A DNA stretch of 64,000 nucleotides. Source: Piscinibacter aquaticus. GTDB taxonomy: Bacteria; Pseudomonadota; Gammaproteobacteria; Burkholderiales; Burkholderiaceae_C. The DNA lies in NCBI GenBank assembly GCA_007994965.1, contig VOPW01000001.1:1-64000 (forward strand). Reading direction: 5' to 3'. The notes under the pieces are model-generated. The model was not told the origin of the DNA, searched no databases, and worked only from the letters and a program-made list of their open reading frames with translations. Positions 10,249-20,277 of the stretch are shown piece after piece (the stretch's first letter is position 1; every line of letters begins with the position of its first letter). Both the position numbers and the translations under genes were made by a program.

Positions 10249-10761
10249 TCAGGCCGCGTGCGGCTGGGCCCGCGCGAGCACGAAGTCGGCCAGCGCGGCC
10301 GCGTCGTGCAGATCGAGCCAGGGCAGTTCGGTCGCCACCTGCGCCGGCTTCGGCGCATCGCTGGCGATGCCGACGATGCCCGGCCAGTTCGGCCACAGCG
10401 TCTCGCGGCCCTCGGCGGGCCGCCACACTTCCAGCTTCGGGAAGTCGCCCTGCTTGAAACCCTCGACCAGCACCAGATCGCAGTGCTGCAGGCGCGACAG
10501 CAGGTAGGGCAGCGGCGGCTCGTCGGCGCCGCGCAGCTCGTGCATCAGCGCCCAGCGGCCGTCGCCGAGCAGCAGCACCTCCTGGCAGCCGGCCTCGCGC
10601 AGCCGGTACGAATCCTTGCCCGGACGATCGATCTCGATCGCCTTGTGGCTGTGCTTGACCAGCGAGACGCTGAGGCCGCGCTCGCGCAGCAGCGGAATCA
10701 GGCGCTCGAGCAGCGTCGTCTTGCCCATGCCGGAGTAGCCGGCGATGCCGAAGATCTTCAT
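10249..10761 (-). CDS. mobB: MobB, molybdopterin-guanine dinucleotide biosynthesis adaptor
   Basis: MobB is a P-loop GTP-binding protein that assists MobA in attaching GMP to molybdopterin. The 170-residue product begins MKIFGIAGYSGMGKTTLLERLIP, with the Walker A motif GYSGMGKTT at residues 8-16. VKHSHKAIEIDRPGKDSYR and DLVLVEGFKQGDFPKLEV are characteristic of MobB. Its position converging on napC fits a supply role for the bis-MGD cofactor of NapA. Confidence 0.94.
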   Translation of the reverse strand: MKIFGIAGYSGMGKTTLLERLIPLLRERGLSVSLVKHSHKAIEIDRPGKDSYRLREAGCQEVLLLGDGRWALMHELRGADEPPLPYLLSRLQHCDLVLVEGFKQGDFPKLEVWRPAEGRETLWPNWPGIVGIASDAPKPAQVATELPWLDLHDAAALADFVLARAQPHAA

Positions 10762-10846
10762 GCGCCGATTCTGGCGTGCGCACGAGCGAAAACGGCGGCC
10801 GGGTTGCCCTGGCCGCCGCTCGATGAAGCGAATCCGGTGACGCGGA

Positions 10847-11167
10847 TTACTTCTTCACCTTCTCCATCGCGTCGCTCTTGCTCATCTCGCCGGACTTGAC
10901 GGCTTCCTTGACTTCCTTCTTCACCTCGGCGCGGCTCTTCTCCGACTTGGCGGCCGGCGCGGGGCTGGCGTCGCACTCGCGGCTGGTGCCCTTGCCTTCG
11001 GCCTTCACATCGGCACGGCTCTTCTCGGAGCCGGCCTTGGGCATCTGCGCCTGCTCGGCGCACTCGCCGGCGGTGGCTTTCTTCTTCGGGGCATCTGCGG
11101 CGATCGCACCCTGGGCGACGAACGCGGCGACAACGGCGGCAACGAGGGCCTTGGTCTTGAGTTGCAT
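10847..11167 (-). CDS. Small secreted protein with duplicated SEKSRA(D/E)VK motif (DUF4148-like)
   Basis: The 106-residue product starts at ATG 11167 (AGGAGAG upstream) with a Sec signal peptide ending near AIA-AD at residue 22. The mature part is Lys/Glu/Ala-rich and repeats SEKSRADVKAE and SEKSRAEVKKE about 30 residues apart, with two cysteines between the signal and the second repeat. Short Arg-(A/D)-x-Val-Lys repeats of this kind occur in DUF4148-type periplasmic proteins of Burkholderiales, whose function is unknown. The gene is divergent from the LysE-type exporter. Confidence 0.65.
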   Translation of the reverse strand: MQLKTKALVAAVVAAFVAQGAIAADAPKKKATAGECAEQAQMPKAGSEKSRADVKAEGKGTSRECDASPAPAAKSEKSRAEVKKEVKEAVKSGEMSKSDAMEKVKK

Positions 11168-11304
11168 GGTGCTCTCTCCTGTTGTGTGTGATGTCGGCAC
11201 CGGCCACGCTCGCGACCGGCTGGCTCTTCAACTGAGCCTGAGCCCATTCTGTTGACACCGGGGACGGTATTCGTTGACGAAGCGCAATTGGCCGCGGGCG
11301 TCCC

Positions 11305-11318
11305 TTGACCCAGGCCAA
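11305..11318. promoter_or_regulatory. Imperfect FNR-like site upstream of the LysE-family gene
   Basis: TTGAC-CCAG-GCCAA matches the TTGAY-N4-RTCAA pattern with one mismatch in the right half. It is 32 bp before ATG 11350 and inside the divergent gap with the small secreted protein gene. Evidence is weak alone; it is listed because perfect sites occur at 4317 and 11973. Confidence 0.3.
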
Positions 11319-11349
11319 ACTCCGGCGCATGTCTGGTTAGAGTCGGCGC

Positions 11350-11965
11350 ATGGAAGACGCGGGACTGTTTCTCTCCTCGCTGCTGATCGGGCTGTCGATC
11401 GCCGCACCGGTCGGGCCGATCGGCCTGCTGACCATCCAGCGCAGCCTCGAACACGGGCCACGCGCCGGCACGGCCACCGGCCTGGGCGCCGCTTCGGCCG
11501 ATGCGGTGTACGGTGCGATCGGCGCCTACGGCGTGGCCTGGCTCGTCAACGCGCTGGTGGCCGCGCGCGCCCGCTGGCGCTGCTCGGTGGTGCGGTGCTG
11601 CTGTGGATGGCCGGCAACTGCTGCGTGCACCGGTGGCCGAGCGTGCAGCGAGCACCTCGCCGGCGCGAAACGGCTGGCAGTATTTCGCTGGCACCTTCGT
11701 GCTGACGCTGTCGAACCCCGCCACGATCGTCTCGTTCATCGCCATCTTCGGCGCCATGGCCGGCCGCGCCGCGAGCCCTTCGCCGGCGCTCATGGTGGCC
11801 GGGGTCTTTGCCGGCTCGGCCTTGTGGTGGCTGTTCCTCAGCGGCACGGTGGGCCGGCTGCGCGAGCGCTTCGACGCGCGCTGGCGACGTCGCATCAACC
11901 TCGTCAGCGCGGCCGTGCTCGCCGGCTTCGCGCTGTGGCAATGGATCCGGTTGTTCGCCGATTGA
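11350..11965 (+). CDS. LysE-family amino acid exporter (two frameshifts)
   Basis: LysE/RhtB-type transporters are small inner-membrane exporters of amino acids or related metabolites. The beginning (LFLSSLLIGLSIAAPVGPIGLLTIQRSLEHG) has the family signature APVGP-(I)-G. The end (GTFVLTLSNPATIVSFIAIFGA, ALWWLFLSGTVG, ALWQWIRLF) has the conserved TLSNP motif. Breaks at 11573 (one C missing in CGCCTGGCG) and 11618 (one C missing) put the middle in a third frame (LALLGGAVLLWMAGN). The repaired protein is about 206 residues with five to six hydrophobic segments. The substrate cannot be predicted. Confidence 0.85.
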
Positions 11966-11972
11966 CCAAGGC

Positions 11973-11986
11973 TTGACGGGGGTCAA
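11973..11986. promoter_or_regulatory. FNR/Anr/Dnr-type binding site upstream of nitronate monooxygenase gene
   Basis: TTGAC-GGGG-GTCAA is a perfect inverted repeat with the same half-sites as the palindrome between napF and napD. It is 52 bp before the ATG at 12039, in the short gap after the LysE-family gene. It suggests that the downstream oxidoreductase belongs to the same low-oxygen or nitrogen-oxide regulon (inference). Confidence 0.65.
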
Positions 11987-12038
11987 TGGCTGCTGGTGCA
12001 GCGGCGACCACAGTCGCACGCTGGAGGATTGACCGCCC

Positions 12039-13269
12039 ATGCTGCTGAAGACCGACACCGATGCCATCGACCCGCGCATGCGGCCGCTGTTCGAGCGCAG
12101 CGGGCTGTCGGCCCTGCGCCTGCGCGGGCGCGCGCTGCTGCCCATCGTGCAAGGCGGCATGGGCGTGGGCGTCTCGGCGCACAAGCTGGCCGGCAGCGTG
12201 GCCGCGCTCGGCGGCGTGGGCACGCTGTCGTCGGTCGACCTGCGCCGCCATCATCCCGACCTGATGGAGCGCACCCAGGGCTGGCCGCGCGGCAGGGCAT
12301 GGATGCCGACACCAAGGCGCAGATCGACGCCGCCAACCTCGAGGCGATCGAACGCGAGATCGTCGCCGCGCGTGCGATCGCCCAGGGCCGCGGGCTGCTC
12401 GCCATCAACGTGATGCGCGCGGTGGCCGAGTACGCCGCATCGGTCAAGCGCGCGCTGGAAGCGGGCATCGATGCCGTCGTCGTCGGTGCGGGCCTGCCGC
12501 TCGATCTGCCCGACCTCGCCGCCGATCATCCCGATGCGCTGCTCGTGCCCATCCTGTCGGACGCGCGGCGTGCAGCTGATCGTCAAGAAGTGGGAGCGCA
12601 AGAAGCGCCTGCCCGATGCAATCGTGATCGAGCATCCGCGGCTGGCCGGCGGCCACCTCGGTGCGGCGAAGATCGCCGACCTGAACGACCCGCGCTTCGA
12701 CTTCGAGAACGTGATCCCGGCCTCGCGCGAGTTCCTCAAGAGCGCCGGCATCGAGAAAGAGATTCCGCTGATCGCCGCTGGCGGCATCCGCACGTTCGAG
12801 GACATCGCCCGGCTGCAATCGCTCGGCGCTGCCGCGGTGCAGCTCGGCACGCCCTTCGCCGTCACGCAGGAAGGCGACGCCAGCGACGAATTCAAGCGCG
12901 TGCTGGCCGGCGCGAAGGACGAGGACATGGTCGAGTTCACCAGCGTGGCCGGCCTGCCGGCGCGCGCGGTGGCCACGCCCTGGCTGCGCGCCTACCTGAA
13001 GATCGAAGACAAGCTGCAGGCGGTGACGCATGCCAAGACGCGCTGCACCAAGGCCTTCGACTGCCCTGGCGCAATGCGGGCTGCGCGACGGCCTGAAGGG
13101 CTGGGGCCAGTTCTGCATCGACAACCAGCTGGCCGCCGCGCTGCGCGGTGACACGAAGAAGGGCCTGTTCTTCCGCGGCGCCGGTGCCTTGCCCTTCGGC
13201 GAGCAGATCCGCAGCGTGCGCGAATTGATGGAGCGCCTGCTCGCGCCGGTGCCGGTGGCCGCCGCCTGA
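12039..13269 (+). CDS. Nitronate monooxygenase / 2-nitropropane dioxygenase family flavoprotein (three frame breaks)
   Basis: This family oxidises alkyl nitronates with FMN and oxygen, removing toxic nitro compounds; some members have other roles. The start ATG 12039 follows GGAGG at 12023-12027. Core segments are LLPIVQGGMGVGVSAHKLAG, GVGTLSSVDLR, AGIDAVVVGAGLPLDLP, IPLIAAGGIRTFEDIA (FMN phosphate loop) and GAAAVQLGTPFAVTQE. A Cys-rich end follows (RCTKAFDCLAQCGLRDG). Breaks lie at 12281 (one C lost from GGCCTGG), 12566 (GC run) and 13065 (one C gained, CCCTGG for CCTGG). Repaired length is about 410 residues, longer than classical nitronate monooxygenases. The 13 residues LFFRGAGALPFGE near the end are typical of the long subfamily. 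Confidence 0.85.
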
Positions 13270-13288
13270 CGGCCCGACGGGCTGAAGC

Positions 13289-15228
13289 TCAGTCGGCCGC
13301 GGCCGGCAGCTGCAGCGGCAGGTGCTGGGCCGCCGCCAGCGGCAGCGGCGTGGCGAACAGGAAGCCCTGGCCCTCGGTGCAGCCGAGCTGCTGCAGGCGT
13401 CGCCACTGTCCCTCGTTCTCGATGCCGACCACGCCGACCGCCAGGCGCAGGTTGGCCGCCGTCTGCAGCATCGAGGCGAACAGAGCGTCGTGGCGCTCGT
13501 CCTGGCCGAGCGCGGCGACCAGGCTGCGGTCGATCTTCAGCTTCGACAGCGGCAGCTCGGCCAGCAGCGACAGCGGCAGCTGCGTGCTGCCGAAGTTATC
13601 GAGCGTGATGCCGACACCGGCACTGCGCAGGCGCTGCAGCGGGTGGCACAGCAGCTCGGCATGCTCGGCCTCGTGGAAGCCGTCGACGTCGAGCTCCAGC
13701 CGGCCCGGTGGCAGACCGGCGGCGGCAAGCACCTCCAGGACGTCGTCGGCGTACTCGGCGCGCCCGAGCTCGCGGCGCGAGACGTTGACCACCAGCCGCA
13801 GTGGCCGCGGTGCGGCACGCTGCAGCACGACCAGCTCCTGGCAGGCGCGGCGCATCACCCAGTGCCCGACGTTGCCGATCTCGCCGCTGGCCTCCAGCCG
13901 GCGCACGAACTCCAGCGGCGCCGAGCGGCCGCCCGGCCGCGCGGTCAGCCGCAGCAGCGCCTCGACGCCTAGGATGCGGCCATCGGCCAGATCGACCAGC
14001 GGCTGGTAGCGCAGCGTGTAGCCCGCCGCCTCGCCGTCGAAGCGCGGGTCGAAGGCCGGATGGGCGCTGCCGAAGGTATCGTCGAGCAGCTCCGGGCGCG
14101 GGCCGGCTTCGGCGGCGAGCAGCCGGCGGCTGTGTTCGAGCTGCGCGGACAGGCGCGCCCGCTCGGCGGCCATGCGGCCATAGCGCAGGCGCACCGCCTG
14201 CAGCCGCCAGCGCATCGTCTCGTCGCTGCCGTGGCCGGCGCCGGCGCTGGCGGGCGCGCCGCGGCCGCCTGCGCCGCCGCGCCATCGCCGAGGCGGCCGT
14301 GCAGCTGCGCCAGCGCCTCGAACAGCGCGGGATCGTCGGGCCGGCCGCCCGATTCGAGCAGCTGCAGCGCGCCGCTCAGCGCGTGCTGCGCGTCGTCGAG
14401 CCGGCCTGCGGCGAGCGCGGCGCGGCCGAGCGCGAGCTGCAGGTCGTAGCCGCCGCGCGCCGGGTCGGGCGTCTCGCGGATGGCCTTCGCCACCCGCTGC
14501 ACGGCGTCGCCCGCCCGGCCGAGGCCGACCAGTGCGTCGCAGGCGGTGGCCTCGATGTGCGCGTGCATCCAGTCGCGATCGCGCAGCGCCTCGGCGCAGG
14601 AGATGTCCGACATCGCCAGCGCGATGGCGTGCCGGCCCTGCAGGTTGGCCGGGCAGGCGAGGTTGTGGCGCGCCTCGCGCGCGCGGCCGGCCATGCCGAG
14701 CTGGGTGAAGCTGGCCAGCGCCTGCTCCAGCTGCTCGCGGCCGCGATCGGCCTGCCCGGTCTGCGCGAGCACGCCGCCGAGCAGGGACTGCACGAAGGCG
14801 ATGCCCGCGGCATCGGGCGAGCCGGCGAGCTGTTCGGCCGCGGCTTCCAGGTGCGGCAGCGCCTGCTCGCCGAGGCCGAGCGAGGCCCACATCGCGCACA
14901 GGCCGGTCAGGGTCTTGGTGCGGGCGGCCGGCTGGCCCTCGCTCTCCGCCAGCGCCGCAGCCCGTTGGGCCAGTTGCAGCGCCCGGTCGATGCGTTCCTC
15001 GAAGAACGCCACCTTGCCCTGCAACAGCAGAGCCACGGCGAGCTCGGCGTTGGCGCCAAGCTCGCCGGCTAGCGCTTCGGCGCGCGCCGCCAGCGCGCCG
15101 GCGGCTGCCAGGTCGTGGTCGATCGTCGCTTCGGCTTCGCTGATCAACCCGCGCAGCCCCCTGAGCCGATGCTGCATGGGGCCTGGGCCGGTGGCCTCGT
15201 CGGGGTCGGGCGGCAGGGCGGGTTGCAT
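13289..15228 (-). CDS. TPR protein with degenerate EAL domain (one frameshift)
   Basis: About 300 N-terminal residues are helical and Ala/Leu-rich with TPR-like periodicity (for example GEQALPHLEAAAEQLAG, REQLEQALASFTQLG). A C-terminal EAL fold follows: YQPLVDLADGRILGVEALLRL, LVVNVSRREL, LDNFGS, LSKLKIDRSLV, QGFLF. Several catalytic positions of active c-di-GMP phosphodiesterases are altered: the ELTE-type motif is ELDVDG, DDFG is DNFG, and the AEGVE-type glutamate is replaced (VGIEN). It is therefore probably a binding or scaffold protein and not an enzyme. The frame breaks at 14252-14254 in a C run. Start ATG 15228 is tentative. It is divergent from a chemoreceptor gene. Confidence 0.8.
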
Positions 15229-15340
15229 CGGCAGGGCGCGAAATGAGAGGGACGATTCTCGGGCCCCCAACCCCACTCGGCGCATGGGATCAACCACGAC
15301 GCTCACGCGCAGAAGTGACCGTTCGTGATCTTTCTGCACA

Positions 15341-15354
15341 TTGACCCTGATCAG
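15341..15354. promoter_or_regulatory. Imperfect FNR-like site between EAL-domain gene and chemoreceptor gene
   Basis: TTGAC-CCTG-ATCAG has a perfect left half and one mismatch in the right half. It lies 61 bp before the chemoreceptor ATG 15416 in a divergent gap of about 190 bp. Support is weak without experimental data. Confidence 0.3.
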
Positions 15355-15415
15355 ATATCAAGTTGGCCGCGGATGCACCGAAAAGGTGAGAGACACGCCC
15401 ATCAAGCATCACCCC

Positions 15416-17074
15416 ATGACCGCGATCCCCCTCGAAGGCGACACGACGCCCGCCCCCGTGCGCCCTGCTGCCGGACCCGATGCCGGCTTCTTCGCCCACC
15501 ATGGCCTGTGGGCCCCCGGCGTGCGGCTGTTTCGTCGGCTGCGCTTCAGTGCCAAGGCCGCGATCATCTCGCTGGCCTTCGTCGTGCCGCTGCTCGGCCT
15601 GATCGGCTGGCAGCTGATGCACCAGGCGGAGCTGTCGCTGCAGGCGCGGCAGGACTCGACCCGCCAGCACGTCGAGATCGCCCACGGCATCGTCGTCTGG
15701 GCCCATGCGCAGGAAACCAGCGGCAAGATGGACCGCGCCCAGGCGCAGCAGCTCGCCCGCAGCGCGATCGCCGCGCTGCGCTACGAGGGCAGCGAATATT
15801 TCTGGATCAACGACATGCAGCCGCGTGTCGTGATGCACCCGATCAAGCCGGAGCTCGACGGCAAGGACGTCGCCGACGTGAAGGATCCGAACGGCTTCCC
15901 GCTGTTCCAGGCCTTCGTCGCAAAGGTGCGCGAGAGCGGCAAGGGCTTCGTCGCCTACCAGTGGCCCAAGCCGGGCAGCAGCGCGCCGGTGGACAAGATC
16001 TCCTACGTGCAGGGCTTCGAGCCCTGGGGCTGGGTGATCGGCTCGGGCATCTACATCGGCGACCTGCGCGAAGCCACGATGCGCCAGCTGCTGATGGACA
16101 GCGGCATCGTCGCGGGCGCATTGCTGCTGGCCGGCTATCTCTTCCTGAGCTTCTACCGCGTGATGGATGGCGGCCTGAAGGAGACGCGCCGCCACTTGCG
16201 CGCGATGACCTCGGGCGACCTGACCACCTCGCCGTCGCCATGGGGCCATGACGAGGCGGCACAGCTGATGCTCGAGCTGCGCGCGATGCAGGATTCGCTG
16301 CGCCAGATGGTGCTGCGCGTGCGCCGCTCCAGCGACGAGATCGTGCACTCGAGCAGCGAGATCGCCAGCGGCGCGATGGATCTCTCCGCGCGCACCGAGC
16401 AGGCCGCTGCCAACCTGGAGGAATCGGCCGCGTCGATGGAGCAGATCGGCTCGACGGTGAAGAGCAGCTCCGACAACACCGCCGAGGCGGCGCGCGTGGC
16501 CGAGCACAATGCCGGGCTGGCTGGCGATGGCGGCCGGGTGATGCGCGACGTGGTGCAGACCATGGAGAGCATCCGCGAATCGTCGGCGCGCATCGCCGAC
16601 ATCATCGGCACGATCGACGGCATCGCCTTCCAGACCAACATCCTGGCGCTCAACGCCGCGGTCGAAGCCGCGCGCGCCGGCGAGCAGGGCCGCGGCTTCG
16701 CGGTGGTGGCCGGCGAGGTGCGCACGCTGGCGCAGCGCTCGGCCACCGCGGCGCGCGAGATCCGCGGCCTGATCGGCCGCAGCGTCGAGCAGGTGGAAGC
16801 CGGTACCGGCACCGTGCACCGCGCCGGCACGACGATGGAGGAGATCGTCGCCGCCTCGCAGCGCGTCAGCCAGCTGCTGGCCGAGGTGGCCAGCGGTGCG
16901 CGCGAGCAGAGCCTGGGCATCGCGCAGATCGGCGCGGCCGTGCAGGAGCTCGACCGCATGACACAGCAGAACGCCACGCTGGTGGAGCAGACCGCGGCCG
17001 CCTCCGGTGCGATGAAGCGCCAGGCCGAGGGCACGGCCGCCGAGGTGGCGCGCTTCCGGCTGCCCGGCACCTGA
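15416..17074 (+). CDS. Methyl-accepting chemotaxis protein with periplasmic Cache domain
   Basis: The 552-residue product is an intact receptor. A first transmembrane helix (about residues 45-65) is followed by a periplasmic single-Cache domain. It contains [36 protein letters not shown] and [10 protein letters not shown]. Then come a second helix (about residues 225-245), a HAMP region, and the MCP signalling domain with the tip [27 protein letters not shown]. Receptors with this Cache type often sense small organic acids, but the ligand cannot be read from sequence. ATG 15416 is preferred over an in-frame TTG at 15341. There is no C-terminal CheR-tethering pentapeptide. It is one of few longer genes here without a frame break. 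Confidence 0.93.
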   Translation: MTAIPLEGDTTPAPVRPAAGPDAGFFAHHGLWAPGVRLFRRLRFSAKAAIISLAFVVPLLGLIGWQLMHQAELSLQARQDSTRQHVEIAHGIVVWAHAQETSGKMDRAQAQQLARSAIAALRYEGSEYFWINDMQPRVVMHPIKPELDGKDVADVKDPNGFPLFQAFVAKVRESGKGFVAYQWPKPGSSAPVDKISYVQGFEPWGWVIGSGIYIGDLREATMRQLLMDSGIVAGALLLAGYLFLSFYRVMDGGLKETRRHLRAMTSGDLTTSPSPWGHDEAAQLMLELRAMQDSLRQMVLRVRRSSDEIVHSSSEIASGAMDLSARTEQAAANLEESAASMEQIGSTVKSSSDNTAEAARVAEHNAGLAGDGGRVMRDVVQTMESIRESSARIADIIGTIDGIAFQTNILALNAAVEAARAGEQGRGFAVVAGEVRTLAQRSATAAREIRGLIGRSVEQVEAGTGTVHRAGTTMEEIVAASQRVSQLLAEVASGAREQSLGIAQIGAAVQELDRMTQQNATLVEQTAAASGAMKRQAEGTAAEVARFRLPGT

Positions 17075-17124
17075 AGGCCGGCGGGGTGTGGCCGGCGGCC
17101 TATCGGCCTGATGCCGGCATGGCT

Positions 17125-17138
17125 TTGCAGTGGGTCAA
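17125..17138. promoter_or_regulatory. Partial FNR-like site upstream of the B12-dependent ribonucleotide reductase gene
   Basis: TTGCA-GTGG-GTCAA has a perfect right half-site and two mismatches on the left. It is about 100 bp before ATG 17241. A low-oxygen site would make sense before an oxygen-independent reductase, but this match is weak. No B12-box of a cobalamin riboswitch is visible in 17075-17240. Confidence 0.25.
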
Positions 17139-17240
17139 GACGGGGCGCTTGAGGCACCATGCCCCCTGTCTTTTCATCCAGGTCAAAGGCGCTGCGGATC
17201 GTGCCCGCTACCGTGCGCCCTCGCACCGGAGACACCACCC

Positions 17241-20145
17241 ATGCAAGAGACCCGCCAGAGCGCCGACGCGCCGCACACCCAGCACAATCTGCCCGCCCAG
17301 CCGATCAGCGAAGAGGTGCTGATCGAGAAGTACGCCAAGGGCGACGAGCGCAGCATCGCCGCCGTGCACGCCCGCGTGGCGCGTGCGCTGGCACAGGCCG
17401 AGCCCGCCGAGCAGCGCAAGCAGTGGGAAGAACGTTTTGCCGCCGCGCTCGATGCCGGCTTCGTGCCGGCCGGGCGTATCCAGTCGGCCGCCGGCACCGA
17501 TCTGTCGGCCACACTGATCAACTGTTTCGTGCAGCCGGTGGGTGATTCCATCGCCCATGTCGACGACGGCCACCCCGGCATCTACACCGCACTCACCGAG
17601 GCCGCCGAGACCATGCGCCGCGGCGGCGGCGTGGGCTACGACTTCTCGCGCATCCGCCCGCGCGGTGCGTGGGTGGGCAGCACGCAGAGCTCGGCCTCCG
17701 GGCCGGTGAGCTACATGCGCGTGTTCGACCGCAGCTGCGAGACGGTGGAGAGCGCCGGCGCGCGCCGCGGCGCGCAGATGGGCGTGCTGCGCTGCGACCA
17801 CCCCGACGTGGAGGAGTTCATCCACGCCAAGGACGGCGGCGACCTGAAGAACTTCAACATCTCGGTCGGCGTGACCGACGCCTTCATGGAGGCGGTGCAG
17901 GCCGATGGCGAGTTCGAGCTGGTGCACCGCGCCGAGCCGGGCGCGGCGCAGAAGGCCGCCGGCGCCTACCAGAAGGCCGATCCATCGGGCCACGGCCTGT
18001 GGGTCTACCGCAAGGTGCGCGCCCGTGATCTGTGGGAGCAGATCATGCGCTCCACCTACGACCACGCCGAGCCCGGCGTGCTCTTCCTCGACCACATCAA
18101 CCGCGACAACAACCTCTCGTACTGCGAGACCATCGCCAGCACCAACCCCTGTGCCGAGCAGCCGCTGCCGCCCTATGGCTGCTGCTGCCTCGGCTCGATC
18201 GACCTGACGCGCTTCGTGCGCGATCCGTTCGAGGCGAAGGCCGCGTTCGACGAAGCCGCCTTCGCGAAGGTGGCGAAGGTGGCGGTGCGCATGCTCGACA
18301 ACGTGCTCGACGTGACCGTCTGGCCGCTGCCGCAGCAGCAGCAGGAAGCGCGCAACAAGCGCCGCGTCGGCCTGGGCTTCACCGGCCTCGGCGACGCGCT
18401 GGTGATGCTCGGCCTGCGCTACGACACGCCGGAAGCCCGCGCGATGGCACGCCGCATCAGCGAGGTGATGCGCGACGCGGCCTACGAGGCGTCGAGCGAG
18501 CTGGCGCGCGAGCGCGGTTCGTTCCCGCTGTTCAATGCCGACCTGTATCTGAGCGGCAGCACCTTCGCCTCGCGCCTGCCGCAGCCGCTGAAGGACCGCA
18601 TCCGCGCCAGCGGCCTGCGAAACTCGCACCTGCTGTCGATCGCGCCCACCGGCACGATCAGCACGGCCTTCGCCGACAACGCCAGCAACGGCATCGAACC
18701 CGCCTTCAGCTGGACCTACAACCGCAAGAAGCGCATGCCCGACGGCGGCTTCAAGGAATATGCCGTCGAAGACCATGCGTGGCGCCTGTACCGCCACCTG
18801 AAGGGCGAGAAGGCGCCGCTGACGCATGCCTTCGTCACCGCGCTGGAGATGAGCGCGAAGGCGCACGAGGCGATGGTGGCCGCGGTGGCACCGTTCATCG
18901 ACACCGCGATCAGCAAGACCGTCAACGTGCCGGCCGACTATCCGTACGAGGACTTCCAGCACCTCTACCTGGAGGCGGCAGTCGGGCCTGAAGGGCGGCC
19001 ACCTACCGGCCGAACTCGGTGCTCGGCTCGGTGCTCAGCGTGGCGCCCACCGCCGCGGCGCCGCTGCAGATCGAGGACAAGAACCGCCGCCTCGCGCTCG
19101 ACCGCCTGCCCGCGCCGGTGCTGTCGTCGCTGCGCTGGCCGGGCCGTCCCGAGCTGCCCGGCGGCAACCCGGCGTGGACCTACATGATCAACCACCCGTT
19201 CGGCAGCTTCGCCCTGTTCGTCGGCGAACTGGCGCCGGAAGGCGGCGGCTCACCGCAGCCCTTCGAGGTCTGGGTGAATGGTGCCGAGCAGCCGCGCGGC
19301 CTCGGCGCGATGGCCAAGACGCTGTCGATGGACCTGCGCGCCAACGACCCGGGCGGCTGCAGCTCAAGCTCGATGCGCTGGCCACGGTGGCCGAGGAGCG
19401 CGCCTTCGAGATGGCCTTTCCGCCGCACGGCGAGAAGCGCCTTTTCCCCGGCGTGGTGGCGGCCACCGCGGCGGTGGTGCGCTGGCGCTGCGAGCAGCTG
19501 AAGGCGCTGCCGCGCCTGGGCCAGAAGGTGGCCACGCCGGTGATCGACGCGATGTTCAGCCGCGACGAGCCGCGCACCGGCCCCTCGGGCACGCTGGCCT
19601 GGTCGGTGGACATCGACAACCCGGCCACCGGCGAGAACTTCACGCTGACGCTGAAGGAAGTGACGCTGCCCAGTCCCGAAGGCGGCACCGTGACGCGGCC
19701 CTGCGCGGTGGGCTTCTCGGGCAACTATCCGCGGGCGATGGATGGCCTGGCGCGCATCCTCTCGCTGGACATGCGCGTCGTCGACCCGGCCTGGATCGGC
19801 ATGAAGCTGCGCAAGCTGCTGAACTACGCCGAGCCGTTGGGCCACTTCATGGCCTTCGTGCCCGGCCTGCCGCACGGCGAGCGGCGCCAGCAGGTGTGGC
19901 CGTCGACGGTGGCCTATCTGGCGCGGCTGATCATCCACCGCTATGCGATGCTCGGCGTGCTCGACGAGCAGGGTTTTCCGCTGCGCGACATGGGCGTGCT
20001 CGAATCGCCCAAGGCCGGGGGCTCGGCCATCACGCCGGCGCTGCAGGCCGGCTCGGTGTGCCCGGAGTGCGGCAACCCGACCGTGATTCACAAGGATGGG
20101 TGCGATTTCTGCACCGCCTGCGGCTACGTGGGGCAGTGCGGTTGA
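17241..20145 (+). CDS. nrdJ: Adenosylcobalamin-dependent ribonucleoside-diphosphate reductase, class II (three frame breaks)
   Basis: Class II reductase makes deoxyribonucleotides with or without oxygen. Visible signatures are the radical-domain cysteines in TLINCFVQP and [21 protein letters not shown], the finger loop [17 protein letters not shown], and [26 protein letters not shown]. The end is Cys-rich ([28 protein letters not shown]), typical of the long single-chain NrdJ form. Breaks at 18974-18976, 18995-18997 and 19354 interrupt [20 protein letters not shown] and [12 protein letters not shown]. Repaired length is about 970 residues. ATG 17241 has a GGAGA at 17228-17232. The enzyme complements a life with and without oxygen, consistent with nap. 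Confidence 0.92.
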
Positions 20146-20277
20146 TGCTTCGACTGGGCATGTTGCCCAGTTGAGCATGGCCTTGCCGGCGATCCCCGCA
20201 CTGCCGGGGTGCCGCGCAGCACGGCCGCAGGAGACGCGTGCTAACTTCAACCGCGTACTGCCAAACCTGCGAGCTCG

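Noticed and set aside
11273-11286. TTGAC-GAAG-CGCAA as another FNR-type site
   Set aside because: Two mismatches in the right half-site; matches of this quality are expected by chance.
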